From assembly GCA_007258455.2 (NCBI GenBank), contig VDFB02000003.1:42535986-42599985 (forward strand): a stretch of 64,000 nt of DNA. The letters are read 5' to 3'. The notes below the pieces were generated by a model. The model ran no database searches. It was not told where the DNA came from and saw nothing but the letters and a program-made list of their open reading frames with translations. Positions 47,341 to 60,405 of the stretch are shown here, piece after piece. Made by a program: the position numbers and the translations under genes. Each line of letters starts with the position of its first letter. The stretch's first letter is position 1. Source of the stretch: Sequoia sempervirens. Its lineage: Eukaryota; Streptophyta; Pinopsida; Cupressales; Cupressaceae.

Positions 47341-49510
47341 ACTAAAACTTAGGGAGAAGTTAAAAAACTAATGATGAATGTATGGATGGGTTTCAACTAC
47401 AAGTCTTTATGAGGTACCCATGTACAAACAAATAAATCTCTAATAATTGGAGAAAAGGAGAAAACTCATTAAAACATTTTCTCTCTAAAAGAGATAAATA
47501 AATAAATGTGTACATATGATGAAAGAATGTAGGACTCAATATGTGGACTCAAAGTACCGCTTCAGTCACATAAGTACAATCAAGATCCCCTCATATGAGA
47601 GGAAATATGATATGATTAGCCCCCTCAAGAGGAAGTAGCTCCTATGCCAAAGGTAAATGCATCAAGAAGAATATTGAAGATGATCCAACATTGCCAAACA
47701 TTTTTCCTCCCCTTGGGAAGAAATATATCCAATGGAAAATGCAGAAGAAATTCCTAAAGAGAGATGTGAAAACAAGTTTCATGATGCATGCCTCTAAAAA
47801 CCACTCAAGTGTTCACATGTTTGAATCCAAAGATGCCATGTTAGATGAACAAATCTAAACCACTATGAAGAATCATTTAGAACAATCTCCAAAGGCATTG
47901 ATAATGTTATAAATTTTTTTCTATAGATGTCATCAAATAGGAAATGAATATCCTGAATAGTGTCCCTGATATATGCAATGTGTGACTTTACAAATAAATT
48001 TGCAATGTCTAAAAAAATTCATCCCATAATGTTGAATCTAGAATACTAGTAACATCATATTGAACCAAATTGATTATTGAAGATGTAGGAGGTGAAGGAG
48101 ATGGAAGATCAACACAAGTATCATGAACCAAGGTGGATGGAGGTGCACATAGGTTCAAGTGACCAAAATTCTCATAGGTATCTAATCAACTCTAGTAATT
48201 TGAGAGAGAATACTAGTCAAAGGTGTTGTAAGATCATCCAAAGAAAAATGTAAGATGGAATACAATCGAGATGCAAGATCAACCGTCCCAACTACGAAAA
48301 TATCTCTACTTTGCAAGTCTTTGATAAATTTTGAATCAAGTGTGAAATCAATAGTCTTCCCCACATCACTGTGTAATTTTATAGGTGGACATAATACTGA
48401 TGGATAGTGAAGGAACACAACGAACATCATGAAATGTGCTATCATTAATAGAAATAAATCATTTCCTACAAACACCCATATATGTTTCGTTTCCCATTAG
48501 TATGTGTGGTAAAGTGCAAGGCTCAAATGAAGACAACATACCCTATGGCGAATCCATGTGATATGAAGCTCTTGAATCAAGAAGCCATCATCTTGACTAA
48601 AAAATGGTAGAAGTAAAGAGTGTACTTACTTTCATCTTGTCTATTATACTTTTCATGCTAGCTAACTTTGATTGTGTAGGTGATAATATCAAAGAAGAGG
48701 ATGCACTAGATGACATAGATTAAGGCAATTAAATATTCTTCTCTTGAAGAAGTTTTTTTAGCTCATCAATCTATTTTGCATAACACTAATGTTGATCATG
48801 TACTTTCCTTTTTTACAATATGCACATTTTGGTATCTCCTTCTTAGATGAGTCCCCCTTAGAAGAGGAAGAGGACTTAGAGGTATCATATGAAAATGATT
48901 CCTTTTCTTGATCATTGCTCTTTAAATTCTTATTTTCCTATTTCTTAAATTTTGAAGCATTTTGATATTATATGCTTTGAGTTGCAATAATAGCCTATGG
49001 TTTGGAAGAATTAAATGTACCCATTTGTACAAACTTTTCTTAATCTTTGGTGAGAGATGAAAAAATCATCAAGTGAAGGAATTGTAAATGTAGTACCAAG
49101 AGCATCTCTACTAACATAGAAGGTAGAAATAAAAACTAAATAATTAAGACCATGCTTGGAAAGGATGGAAATAATCAATTCAAATTCTTTTTTATCAATA
49201 AAATATTGTGTCATCTACAATCTAAGAGATTTGAGTTTGAATAAAATCATGGATTTTATCAAAATCTATAAGATTCAAACCAATAAGTTAATTCTCCAAC
49301 TAAAACCCTCATAATATATCATGCTTTCCAAGCAAGGTCTCTAAATAAGTCTAGATCTTATTGGGTGTAGTACAAGAACCAACATGAAAGAGGATATTAG
49401 GAGACATAGACATGCATAATATCCCAAATTCTTCGTCATATCTATCAAACCATTTTCTCTTTTTTGTAGTTTTTGGTTCAAGTTCTATACCAATGGTCAC
49501 TTGATACAAC
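47341..49510 (-). pseudogene. Decayed Ty1/copia gag-protease
   Basis: On the minus strand, 49510-49000 reads as UBN2-type gag: GSCTTPNKIWTYLETLLGKH near the start, then IDKKEFELIISILSKHGLNY, VFISTFYVS and TIPSLDDFF. Next, 48600-48182 reads as the copia protease region: STFHDVRCVPSLS, VGKTIDFTLDSKFIKDLQS and IFVVGTVDLASRLYS. Multiple stops and frame changes are present, and integrase, reverse transcriptase and RNase H are absent between protease and the LTR at 46912, so a large internal deletion has occurred. Confidence 0.75.
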
Positions 49511-50618
49511 CCTTATTTCCCAACTAGTAAAGCTATTTTCTTGAAATCTCCATTATAAAAAATGCAAAATATTTTTTCAAAATAAGTCCCTGTTTTTCTC
49601 AACAATTTATGCTAAAATAAAACTTACAATGACTCATCTTCATATTTCTTCTTTATTTTCTAAAGAAAATAAAATAAATAGAATAATTGAATGACCCTTC
49701 CTTTTCTCATGAGGAGGTGACTTTCACCTTCATTTCAAGACCTCATTTTCATTCATTTATTTTCAAGGGAATTAATAGGGTTAAAATATAAAAAAATATA
49801 AAAAATTCACATAAAAAAGTGCCCATAACCATAGTAAGCATAATCTAGGCACTAAGTTTTCACAAAAATAACAATAAAGGGACTATTAAAACTACTCTAA
49901 TCTCAATTTAAAATTTAACATTGCACTTACATAATTAAACATAAATACCATATCCCTCCCATGAGTCTTTGTCTAGGTTTCATAGACAAATTACAATGAT
50001 GACTATTTGGGAAAACCTCTAATGTTTTCATTGAATTGGATTAAATCTACATTCTAGAAACATTGTCAATACATAATCTAAATAATATTAAGAATTAAAA
50101 TAATAGTGATAATGTACACCATCTAAAACAATCACATACATTTGTTCTTACAATAATATTTCATACTATTTCATAATATAAATAGCATCCTTCAATGATA
50201 ATCAAAAGAATAATATAATCAACACATTATAACACATAAATGTAAATTAACTAAAAAAATTCCTAATAAATAATTCAAATCAAACTAATTAATATATCTA
50301 ACAATAGTATCACTAGGAATAAAATAGGCAAGCCTTACAATTCAAAAGGTAACCAAAATGAATAGTAAAAGTTATCACATGTTATCCAAACAATAGTTCC
50401 CTATACATCATGGTTGATGATAATGCTTACAAAGTAATAATATAACATATAATCTAAAATTATAAATAATACAAATTTAATTCAAACAAGATATAGAATG
50501 GGAGGCGCATGGGAATTAGGAAAAGACTAAGAGAAATAGAAAGCCACTTGTTATATGAGCAAGAGAAAATGCATGCTTTTGTGTCACTTGCATTGAGGGT
50601 GATATAAATAATCTACAT
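49511..50618. other. Very AT-rich non-coding DNA
   Basis: No gene or repeat boundary is recognised. The 5' LTR of the minus-strand copia remnant would be expected here but is not visible. Confidence 0.4.
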
Positions 50619-51653
50619 TGTTGATGCAGGAGCATCCTCGGTTGTGAGAGAAATCTTGCATCAACCAAAATAATGCATTTTAATTTTTATATTTTCCTAA
50701 GGTTTGGTGGGTGATTTATTTAATATGGTAATTTGAAAGGTTAGAATAAAATAAATATTAAATTATTACCCTTTTATTATTTTATTGCAAATTCTTAGAG
50801 TGGAGATAATTTAAGAGGGAACTTTGAGATATTGTCAATTTAAAATTTGCGAAAATGGACTTAAGTGTGAGATTTGAAGAGAGTTATAAGTTTTAATGAT
50901 GCATTTATAAATTTAATTAATTCATTCATGAAAATGTGGGCACCCAAGGTGAGTTGGCAGGAGTTAGATTGGAAACTACCCTAAAATCTAGGAACTGACT
51001 CCAATTTTGGCAATTTTGGTGGGAGTAGATTTATGAAAGCATTTTCTATATTATGGAAAGTTTTTGGGATGGATTTTGGGGAGTTTTCTTCCCATCTTGG
51101 TCATGAATTTTTGCTGGAGAAGTTTTGGAGCCTATTTTGGAAGACTACAGGAAAATTGAGCTATGTTTCAGTAGCCATTCTTGGCTAGAATTTGAAGGTG
51201 TTCGTTGCAGGCATGGATTTTCTTGGTGAGGATGGAGAATTCATTTTGTTGCAGTTTTGAGGAGGTTATTACAACATCCAAGCATTGTTAGAGACCATTG
51301 TTGAAGATTGATTAAGTGGAAGATTGGAGATTGGAAGCTACAGGTTGAAGATTGGAGGTTGTAGTTGAAAGGAGGAAAGTTGTTGTTGTATTTCTTTATT
51401 TTCATATAAAAATCAGATTGTGAATTGTTTTGAGTTGATTTACATCAGTCCTAGGGACTATAAAATATGATATAATTAGATTTGTTGAAGTTATGTAAGC
51501 CTCCTTGCCAGTTTGAGACATAATACATTGATTCTAGTTTGCAGATTTTGAATTCAATCTTTGTTGTTTTAGGTGGTGTGAGCATATCTCCATTGAGATT
51601 GCTATTTGATTTCAGATTTGATTAATGTAAGAGTATTTTCTACTCCATCAACA
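50619..51653 (+). mobile_element. LTR-like block with TGTTGATG...CATCAACA termini
   Basis: The block starts TGTTGATGCAGG and ends CTCCATCAACA, an 8-bp perfect terminal inverted repeat of LTR style, 1035 bp long. A GAAGATTGGAG-type repeat lies near 51300-51360. No target duplication is seen (TACAT on the left, GTGAG on the right) and no primer site follows. It may be a solo LTR or the 5' LTR of a rearranged element. Confidence 0.45.
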
Positions 51654-52800
51654 GTGAGTATTATTGATGGATATGTTCTAGGGTGGGGAAAAATATCAAC
51701 ATAGCAAGTATGTTGACATTTTAAATGGGGGGCATATTGTCCCCCATTCATTGTTTGCATGTTCCTTTCTTAGTGATGATAGCATACATATCCTAGGAAG
51801 TGTGAACCTTTTATTCAGAGTGTGCTCTTCTTATTTCATGTGATGTGTCTTCTTGGTGGTGACATTAGGTTGATTTCCTTTAAGAGTGTGACCTTTCTTG
51901 GCATATGACATTCCTCTTAGTGGTAATGTTATGGCATTCATTCCCTAAGGTGTGAATTTATCCTCAACTAGTCCTCTCTTGGTGACATTGAGTGTGTTGT
52001 TCCCTTAGTTGAGACCTTTCATGAACTATGCAAAACCCCTTTGATTATCCTATTATCTTAAACCAAAACTTTTGGCCACTAAGCATAACATAACTTTCTT
52101 TCTGGTGCCTTTATGTCATGAGTGTCTAGCATAATGTAGCTTTCTAGCCTTGTGAAAACCTTTATCCATTTAGTGTGTCACCTTATCAAAGTTATCAGAG
52201 AGTATAACTTTTGGTATGGTTGATGCATGGGAGCTAGTAGACTTGACTTGACTTGCCCATCACCACTTGTTTTATGGGATCACACCTTGTAGACCTAACT
52301 TGACTTGCCCATCACCACTTGTTTTATGGGATCATGCCTTGTAGACAAAGTGTGTGTTTCTCATATCTATCTTGGGGACTCACCTAGTGTATATCAGACT
52401 GCACCGTGTGAGCGTATTTTTCATGGCCACCTAGCATAACACAACTTGCTTGCCTTTAGAGCCATGTGTTTCATAAGTGATTTTACATTCTTATGAATGT
52501 ATTTAATGGAGGTGGCATAATGCAAGTTGCTAGTCCTATCTTTTTATTTTTGCATCAATTTGACATTGTACGATTGTGTATATTTTCTTGTTGCTTAAAA
52601 TCATAAATATGTGTGTGTGCCCCTTTGTGCTTATGTTGGTTTTCCATGGGATCTTGATCCTAGGGTCTTGCACAACCGCTTTGATCTTTGTCATCCTATC
52701 TTTCTAAAATTTGTGCACTTGGACCCCTCTTGACATACATTTGTCTACTTTAGTATGAGTTTGAGCATAAGATCATACTCTCACTAAAGTGGGGGCTAAG
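51654..52800 (+). other. 3' non-coding region of a gypsy element
   Basis: Non-coding, ending in a polypurine-like AAAGTGGGGGCTAAG at 52786-52800 directly before an LTR start. A 52-bp tandem duplication (ACTTGACTTGCCCATCACCA at 52246 and 52298) lies at about 52241-52345. No pol domain is readable. Confidence 0.45.
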
Positions 52801-53602
52801 TGTAGTGTAAGAAAATGCACACCTTTACATTTTCACACTATTTTTGTATCTCCTTAATTAATTGGACTTAATTAAGCTTCTAATTTCGTAAATTATGCAT
52901 TGTTAAGCCTTATTATTCCCATTTTCTGAAAGGGAAACTTATATTAAACAAATGCTAACTTTATTTTAAAACACCTTAGAAATTTTCTATCCTAGATTAG
53001 GTCCCAAGACCCATTCTCCCTTGGTTCTAGGTCCCAACTTTTAACATGTTTTTGGTAGCATTTTAATGATTCAAATTCAGGTTTCAAATGTCGGCTTGTG
53101 AAATCTAATTTTCAGGAAATTAGATAAAAACCTATAAATACATAGTTATTTTATTAATTCAAATCATCTAGCATTAAGGAAACTTTCACAAGAGAAAAAA
53201 TTATTGTCAAAAGCATTGAACAATAGATTTACCAAGCATCTAAAGCAGTAATCAAGATAATATCATGTCAAATTTATATGTGTTCACATTATATTTTGGA
53301 GCTAATATTATGATGTAGGTTTCAAGCATTCAAGCATTAAATCAAGAAATCATTCAAGCCAATTCATGCCAATTCATGCAAGATCCAATCCTTACAGTGA
53401 TGTGTAGAATTTAGTCCTCTAAGGGTAGCCATTGAGGGTTTGGTGAGTTGTGACATAGAATTTTTTCATTCATTTATCCTTTTCATTGCAATTATTGTTG
53501 ATGGGAATTTTTTCACTTCTCAACACATACAACACACAAGTGTATTGCCTCTCTTGAAAGGTAATTTTCTGTAACTAAGTTTTAGAAAATCACCCCAAGG
53601 TA
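52801..53602 (+). mobile_element. Truncated gypsy 3' LTR
   Basis: The sequence starts TGTAGTGTAAGAAAATG right after a polypurine tract and has a TATA-like CCTATAAATAC near 53130. It is cut at about 53602, where copia LTR sequence begins. No terminal CA end is seen. Confidence 0.5.
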
Positions 53603-55237
53603 ATTTTGCATGGTATCGAGCTCCACTTAATGTTTGGTTTGACATTGATATATATTTCAATGATATCAGGTTTTACTTGGCTTTGGCAGCGACATAGTCA
53701 AAGATTGACTTGGTTAGTTGAATGTTAGAATGATTGACTTTCGTGGCATTACATGTGGGCAGTGATTTGACACTTGATTATAGCATCATGTTGTCGGTAT
53801 TTGATGAAACTCAAAATGATTATAATTCAGTTTTTGGATTCCAATTGATTACTATTTTTTGTTGAGTATTCGATGAAAAGGAAGAAATAGGGTAAACAAA
53901 AGATTTGTCTCGTTTTGTAAACACTATGAACCCTAGTAGCACTGCCATGGAGGATAATGGACCACGGTTTACAGCTGGTTTTCAAGCTGAAAGCTGGAAG
54001 AGTTTTAGTGAGGTTGTTATGAAGATGTTACAGAGTCAGCTGGTAAAAGTTTGGCCACCTTGATAGGTAATTGGTTTTCGATTTGAAAGATATTTTGTTG
54101 GTTTCAAATATAACCGTGTTTATGGTTAAGATTTTGATGGAGATTAGAAATGTGTTAAAGATTAATCTCAATTTTTACTAACTCGAGTCTGCTCAAGGGT
54201 TTTATCATTTTCAGTGGCAATTCATTGATATATCTATGGTTATTCTTTAAACCCTTAGGGGTATCATGATTAAACAACATTGTTTACCGGTTTATAAAAC
54301 CCTAGTTATTGAATACAGGTTTTTGACAAGATGAATAACTGTTTACAAACATTGTATATATACTTTGCAAAAACATATGACATGGAGATGAGATTACATA
54401 GTCTGAATAGAGCATTTGTTGGTTTTATCATTGTTATATCTGCAATATTTGAGAAGAGGAAAGAGGGTTTTTTTATTATGTAAAATCTCTGGTTCTTATA
54501 CCAAAGATATCATTTAGATTTATGAGAAATTGTTGTGGTACTGTTATGAACAGTTCATGGTGTAGTTGGAATCATTGAATATATTTTATATGCTTGTATT
54601 CATTAATGATTTTGGGACTGCAAATAAAATGCAGTTGTAAAGTCATTGGTGTTTACATTATAGACAGTGACTTTGTGCATTGAGGATTTGGTGCTCCTAT
54701 GAATTTGGTGCTTTAGAAAAGTTATTGGAGTTGGTGCTCCACATTGTAACAGAGTTGGTGCTCTTTTTGAATGAATAAAAGGATCAGTTTGCGAGTGGTT
54801 TTTTATACCCCAAGAGGGTTTTTCCACTCAGGAAATCTATGTTATGTGATGTTATTTTTGTCTCTCATTCTGTTTCAAGTTGATGTGTTCAGTTAGTCAA
54901 TGCTCTGATACTTTTAGTTTGTTTAAAAGACAAAGTTTAGTTTGTTCAAAAATATTCCATAAAGCAAGTTAAACTTGTATTGTGTAAAGTTGAAGTCCTG
55001 TTTCAAAAAGCATAAATAAGATTGTTCACAATTTGATGGAACAATGCTACATGATGCTTTTAATATAAGTTGATTTTCTTTCATATCTTTTTGCAAAGTT
55101 TAAGTGTTCATTTGTTTGGTTAAATCTGCCACATTGTTTCAAGGTCAAAACATTTAAGTTGTGCATTCAAATCAAAGATTTCAAAAATTATATCACTCTC
55201 ATTCACCCCCCCTCTCTGAGTGAGTCCACTTCCAACA
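53603..55237 (+). repeat. Truncated 5' LTR of the older copia element
   Basis: 1635 bp, matching 61067-62700 colinearly and ending TCCACTTCCAACA. The segment equivalent to 60406-61066 is missing. Confidence 0.9.
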
Positions 55238-55239
55238 AG

Positions 55240-55251
55240 TGGTATCAGAGC
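55240..55251 (+). other. Primer-binding site, initiator tRNA-Met
   Basis: TGGTATCAGAGC two bases after the LTR, identical to that of the young element. Confidence 0.95.
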
Positions 55252-55312
55252 GTAGGGTCCTGCATTAGGTTTTTTCACTTAGGATTGATTTTGGTCTTGG
55301 AAGTTTGTCATT

Positions 55313-58300
55313 ATGGCACATGTACTTGAAGGTTCATCCATTACAAGAGCTCCTCTATTTGATGGAACTGATTATGTGTTCTAAAAAATTAGAATGGAAA
55401 CATATTTGATTTCTCTAGACCTTGATGTTTGGAACTTAATGTGCAGTAAATATGTTGTACTTGATGTCATACCTACAAATCATGATGAGAAAAGAAAATA
55501 TGAAATGAATGCAAGAGCTAAACATGCTTTGTTGTGTGGTTTGACAAAAGATGTGTTTGTCAAAGTCATGCATTGTAAATCTACATATAAAATATGGGAA
55601 AAGCTTGAAAAGATTTATCAAGGAAATGAAAAAGTTAAGCAATCCAAAATCCTTACTCTTAAGAGTCAATTCTAGGAAATGAGAATGAAGGATGATGGAA
55701 AGATTGTTGATTATTTCTTAAGGATAGATGAAGTTGTCAATGCAAGAAGAGGTCTAGGTGAAACAATTGTAGATTCTGATGTTGTTCAAAAAGTGATTAG
55801 AACTTTGCATCCTAAGTTTAAGTCTAAAGTTTCTGCTCTTGAAGAAAAGAAGCAGTTTGAATCACTTGCTTTGGACAATTTGCAAGGCATATTAATAGCA
55901 TATGAAATGAGGATAGGAAGCTCTGCTTCAACCTCTAAAGAGTCTGCTTTTAAAGCAGAGAAGAAAGAATACATTGATAGTGAATCAAAATTGTTTGATA
56001 CCTTAGAAGCTCTTTTGGTAAGAGAATTGACAAAGAAATATAAAGGAAAAATGCCTTTCAAATGTTTTAATTGTGGCAAAGTTGGTCACTTTGCAGCTAA
56101 ATTTCCTTATCCAAATCAAACAAATGATGATGAGAAATTAGAAAAACAATTTAAGAAAAAGTCTTGGAATCCTAAAAAGAAATTTAACAATAATCTCAAA
56201 AAGAAAAAGAGTCTCTTTAGCAAAGAAGACTCAGATGTTGAGACAGATGAGTCCTTAAATGAAGAAGATGAAACTTTATTCATGGCTGAAATTTTTGCAC
56301 AAAAGGATTCAAACAATCAGTCAAAAATTCAAACAGAAGATCAATCTAAATTAGAACTAAGTCTTGAAGGTGAGTTACTTTGTGCTCTACAAGAAATAAA
56401 AAAATTAAAGAAAAAAGTTGATTCACAAGAGCAAAGTCCAAATAAGGTAATTACATCTTTACAGACTGAACTTGATGATTCTAGGAGAACTGTAGACAAT
56501 CTTAAATCAGTTCTTGTTGATAAAGATAAGGAAATTTAGAGGCTTGAAATGGAAATAGTCACACTTAAGAAGCAAGTAGAAGGTTATGAAAGCACTCTGA
56601 ATTTAAATGATTTGCTTGGAAAGCAGAAAGAACATAAGGACATGACTGGTATAGGTTTCAGTACTAGTGAATGTTCAAATCAGAACTTCAAAACAGTTGG
56701 TAAGAAGCAAACTTTTGAGCATAAAAGAAACAATATTAGATTCAATCCATTCTTTCATGGCTATTGCTTCTATTGCAATAAATTTGGGCATAAAGTGAAC
56801 AGTTGCAGATTCATATTGTCTAGAACACCTAAATTTGGTCACAAAAAATTCTTTGGTTTTCCAAATACAATCAGATGTTTCAAATGCAATACTATTGGTC
56901 ATACATCCAAACAATGCAAACAAAATAGACCTAACACAAAGAAAGTTTGGAGACCCAAGTTTGTTCCAAGTGTAGAGAAATCTATGCTGGTGCAAACTTC
57001 CTTTCTCTCCAAGTAGAAGGAATTTTGGGTGTTGGATAGTGGTTGTTCAAACCACACGAATGGTGATAAAGACAGGTTCTTGAAACTTGAAGATTATGAA
57101 GGAGGATTTGTCAAGTTTGGTGACAACTCAGGTATTCAGATAAAAGGTAAAGGTTCTCTACTTCTAAATGATGACACACCAATCTATGATGTGTATTATG
57201 TAGAAGGATTGAAACATAATCTTCTAAGCGTTAGTCAAATTTTTGATAATGGATATCATGTCACATTTGGTGCACAAGGTTGTGAAATAAAAAACAACAA
57301 ATTTGGTAAAATAGTTGCAATAGGTTTGAGAACTTTTGGAAACATTTACAATCTTCTTGACTCTTCTAATCATGAAAGCAGTGAAGGTATGTGTCTTATG
57401 GGTCAAGTGGAAGAAAAATGGTTATGGCATAAATGTTTAGGGCATATAAACTTTGACAATCTAGTTAGAATAAGTAAAAATCAGAATGTGAGAGGCTTGC
57501 TTGTATTGAGTAAACCAGAAAATACAGTGTGTAAAGAATGTCTTAAGGGAAAACAAACTAAGGTGAGCTTTAAATCTAAAGAACATTCTTCTACTAAGCC
57601 ATTGCAACTTGTACAAAATGATCTTTGTGGTCCTACTAGGATTGAGTCAATAAATGGTGAGAAATACTTCTTGCTATTTGTAGATGACTATACAAGGATG
57701 GTTTGGGTAACCTTTCTCAAACATAAATTTGAAGCTTTTGATAGATTTAAAAATTTTCGTAAGATGGTTGAGAAAGAATCTGATATGAAACTTAAATGTT
57801 TAAGATCAGACAAAGGAGGTGAATTTACATCTCAAGAATTCATTGATTATTGTGAGCAACATGGCATAAAAAGGCAATATGTTGCTGCAAGGACACCTCA
57901 ACAAAATGGGGTTGTGGAGAGGAAAAATAGAACAGTGAAAGAAATGGCTAGAACAATGTTAGATGAAGACAAACTGCTAGACAGGTACTGGAAAGAAGTT
58001 GTTCATACAAATTTTTACATTCTAAACATAGTACAAATAAGGGTGAAATCCAATTTCACTCCATATGAGCTTTGGTATGGTAAATCTGCTTCTATTAATT
58101 ATTTCAGAATATTTGGATGTAAATGCTTTATAAAAAAGGATGATGAAAATTTAGGAAGCTTTCAGTCTAAATCTTATGAAGGTATCTTTTTAGGTTATTC
58201 TACTCATAGCAAAGTCTATAAATGTTTCAATAAAACGCTGAATACGATTGTTGAATCTATTAATGTGAAGTTTGATGAAAGATTACTCCTAGATTCTGAT

Positions 58301-60115
58301 CATGTGCAGGATGATGAAGAGGAGATTATGGTAGATATTGATATCACTCCTAAATTTGCTGAAACTTCTAAATCTGTTGAAGTAGTTGAGTCACAACAGG
58401 AAGATGACTCAAATTCTAAAATAATACCTCCAAAAACACCTTCTAAGATTGTTATGAGAAATCATCCTCAAGATCTAATAATTGGAGATAAAAATGCAGG
58501 AGTTTTAACAAGAAGAAGAGAAAAAGTTAATGAGCAAGGAAAAATTGCTAAACATTTTTGTTTGATAACTGAATTTGAGCCTAAAACTGTTATTGATGCC
58601 TTAAATGATGATTGCTAGTTGAAGGCAATGCAAGAAGAAATCAGTTAGATTGAAAAGAACAAAACTTGGGAATTAGTCCCAAGACTTGATGACAAGAATG
58701 TCATAGGTTGCAAGTGGGTATTCAGGAACAAACTGGATGAATATGGCAAAGTGGTTAGAAGCAAAGCCCAATTTGTGTGCAACAAATATGCACAACAAGA
58801 AGGTATTGATTTTGGTGAAACTTATGCACCTATAGCTAGAATTGAATCCATTAGAATCTTCTTGGCATATTCTTGTTTTAATAATTTTAAGGTATATCAA
58901 ATGGATGTCAAAACTGCTTTTTTAAATGGATATTTGGATGAGGAAGTCTTTATGGAACAACCTGAAGGGTTTGTTGTACACGATAAGTCTAATCATGTTT
59001 ACAGGTTGAAAAAGGCCTTATATGGTCTAAAACAAGCTCCTAGAGCTTGGTACTCTAGATTGCATGCACATTTAACAACAAATGGTTTCAAAAGAGGTGG
59101 TGTGGACAAAAATCTTTATGTTAAACAAGAAGGTAATGATATACTGGTTGTTGAGGTATATGTAGATGATATAATCTTTGGTTGCAACAATGATGCCTTA
59201 TCTAAGAAGTTTTCAAAGATTATGGAATTAGAATTTGAAATGTCAATGTTAGGTGAACTAACATTCTTTCTTGGCCTCCAAGTTTCATAGCTTGAACAGG
59301 GGATATTTTTATCACAAACAAAATATGCAAAAGAAATGTTGAAAAGGTTTCAAATGGATGACTGTCATCCAGTGAGCACACCAATGGTAATTGCCTGTAA
59401 GTTATCTAAAATTGATGATTCTCCTAATGTTGATCAATCTGAGTATAGATCAATGATTTGCAGCTTGTTATACTTAACTACCTCCAGACTAGATTTAATG
59501 CAAGCTATGTGTATGGTCTCTAGATTCCAATCTGCACCAAAATAGTCCCATCTTACTACTGTCAAAAGAATATTTAAGTATATCTAGGGTACTCTTGACT
59601 TTGGTCTTTGGTATCCTAGGGGTAATGATTTTAATTTAATGGCTTTTACTGATGCTAATTGGGTTGGTTGTCTTGATGATAGAAAAATCACAAGTGGTGT
59701 AGCTTTTTATCTTGGTGATTGTCTTGTTGCTTGGCACAACAAAAAGCAAGATTCAGTTTCATTATCAACAACAGAAGCTGAATACATTGCAGCCACATCT
59801 TGCTGCACTCAACTTCTTTGGATGGCTCAAACACTTTCAAACATGGGTATTGATGTTGCTAAACCTGTTTCCATCTTTTGTGATAACTCTAGTGCAATTA
59901 ATTTATCAAAGAATCATGTTATGCACTCAAGAACCAAACATATTGCAATTAAATTTCATTTTCTGAGAGAAAAGGTTTCAAAAAATGAGGTTACTGTGTA
60001 ATATGTACCTACACAAGCACAAGTGGTAGATATTTTTACTAAGTCTTTGGCTAAAGAGGTTTTTGAAAGACTTTGGTCTCGATTGGGAGTTATCTCTCAA
60101 TCCCTACTCTCTTAA
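55313..60115 (+). pseudogene. copia gag-pol, one phase throughout with ten in-frame stops
   Basis: From ATG 55313 to TAA 60113 a single reading phase holds every domain with no frameshift. In-frame stops lie at 55382 (TAA), 55673, 56537, 57014, 58616, 58646, 59288, 59543, 59585 (all TAG) and 59999 (TAA). Domains: UBN2 gag; a first knuckle CFNCGKVGHFAAKF whose last Cys has become Phe; coiled coil; two more knuckles near 56764 and 56878; protease LDSGCSNH; integrase (HKCLGH, CKECLKG, RSDKGGEFTS, QQNGVVERKNRT); reverse transcriptase with YVDDIIFG near 59160; RNase H (TDANWVG). By comparison with the young copy, most stops replace Gln (CAG/CAA) or Trp (TGG). The integrase Asp of HTDLCGP reads Asn-Asp. 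The gene is non-functional. Confidence 0.93.
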
Positions 60116-60405
60116 TGTTCCATCATTGCTTCAGGGGGAGCATTCTTAGCTCTCCTTGCATCATCTTGCTACTTTTATGCTTTATTTTTTGCTTCATTGC
60201 TATATTTGCAGCTAGTTCTGTTACTGGTTTTTGGTATTTCATTGATTATCCTTTGTCTTTGAGAAAAAAAAGGGGGAGAAACATGAGTGTCACTGGAATT
60301 TATTGGTAGACTGGCATTATTCTTTGGTTTGACATTGATGTGATTTGATTGGCTCTTCATTTCAGATGGCTCAAAGTTTTTTCCATCGAGGACAAAGGGG
60401 GAGTT
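60116..60405 (+). other. 3' non-coding and polypurine tract of the older copia element
   Basis: Non-coding, ending with AAAGGGGGAG at 60394-60403 just before the 3' LTR. A second purine-rich tract (GAGAAAAAAAAGGGGGAGAA) lies at 60260-60279 and could act as an internal polypurine tract. Confidence 0.75.

Noticed and set aside
54603..54827. 74-codon minus-strand frame repeated at 62067-62291
   Set aside because: Same reason: it lies in the two LTRs of the older copia element, near the TATA and leader region.
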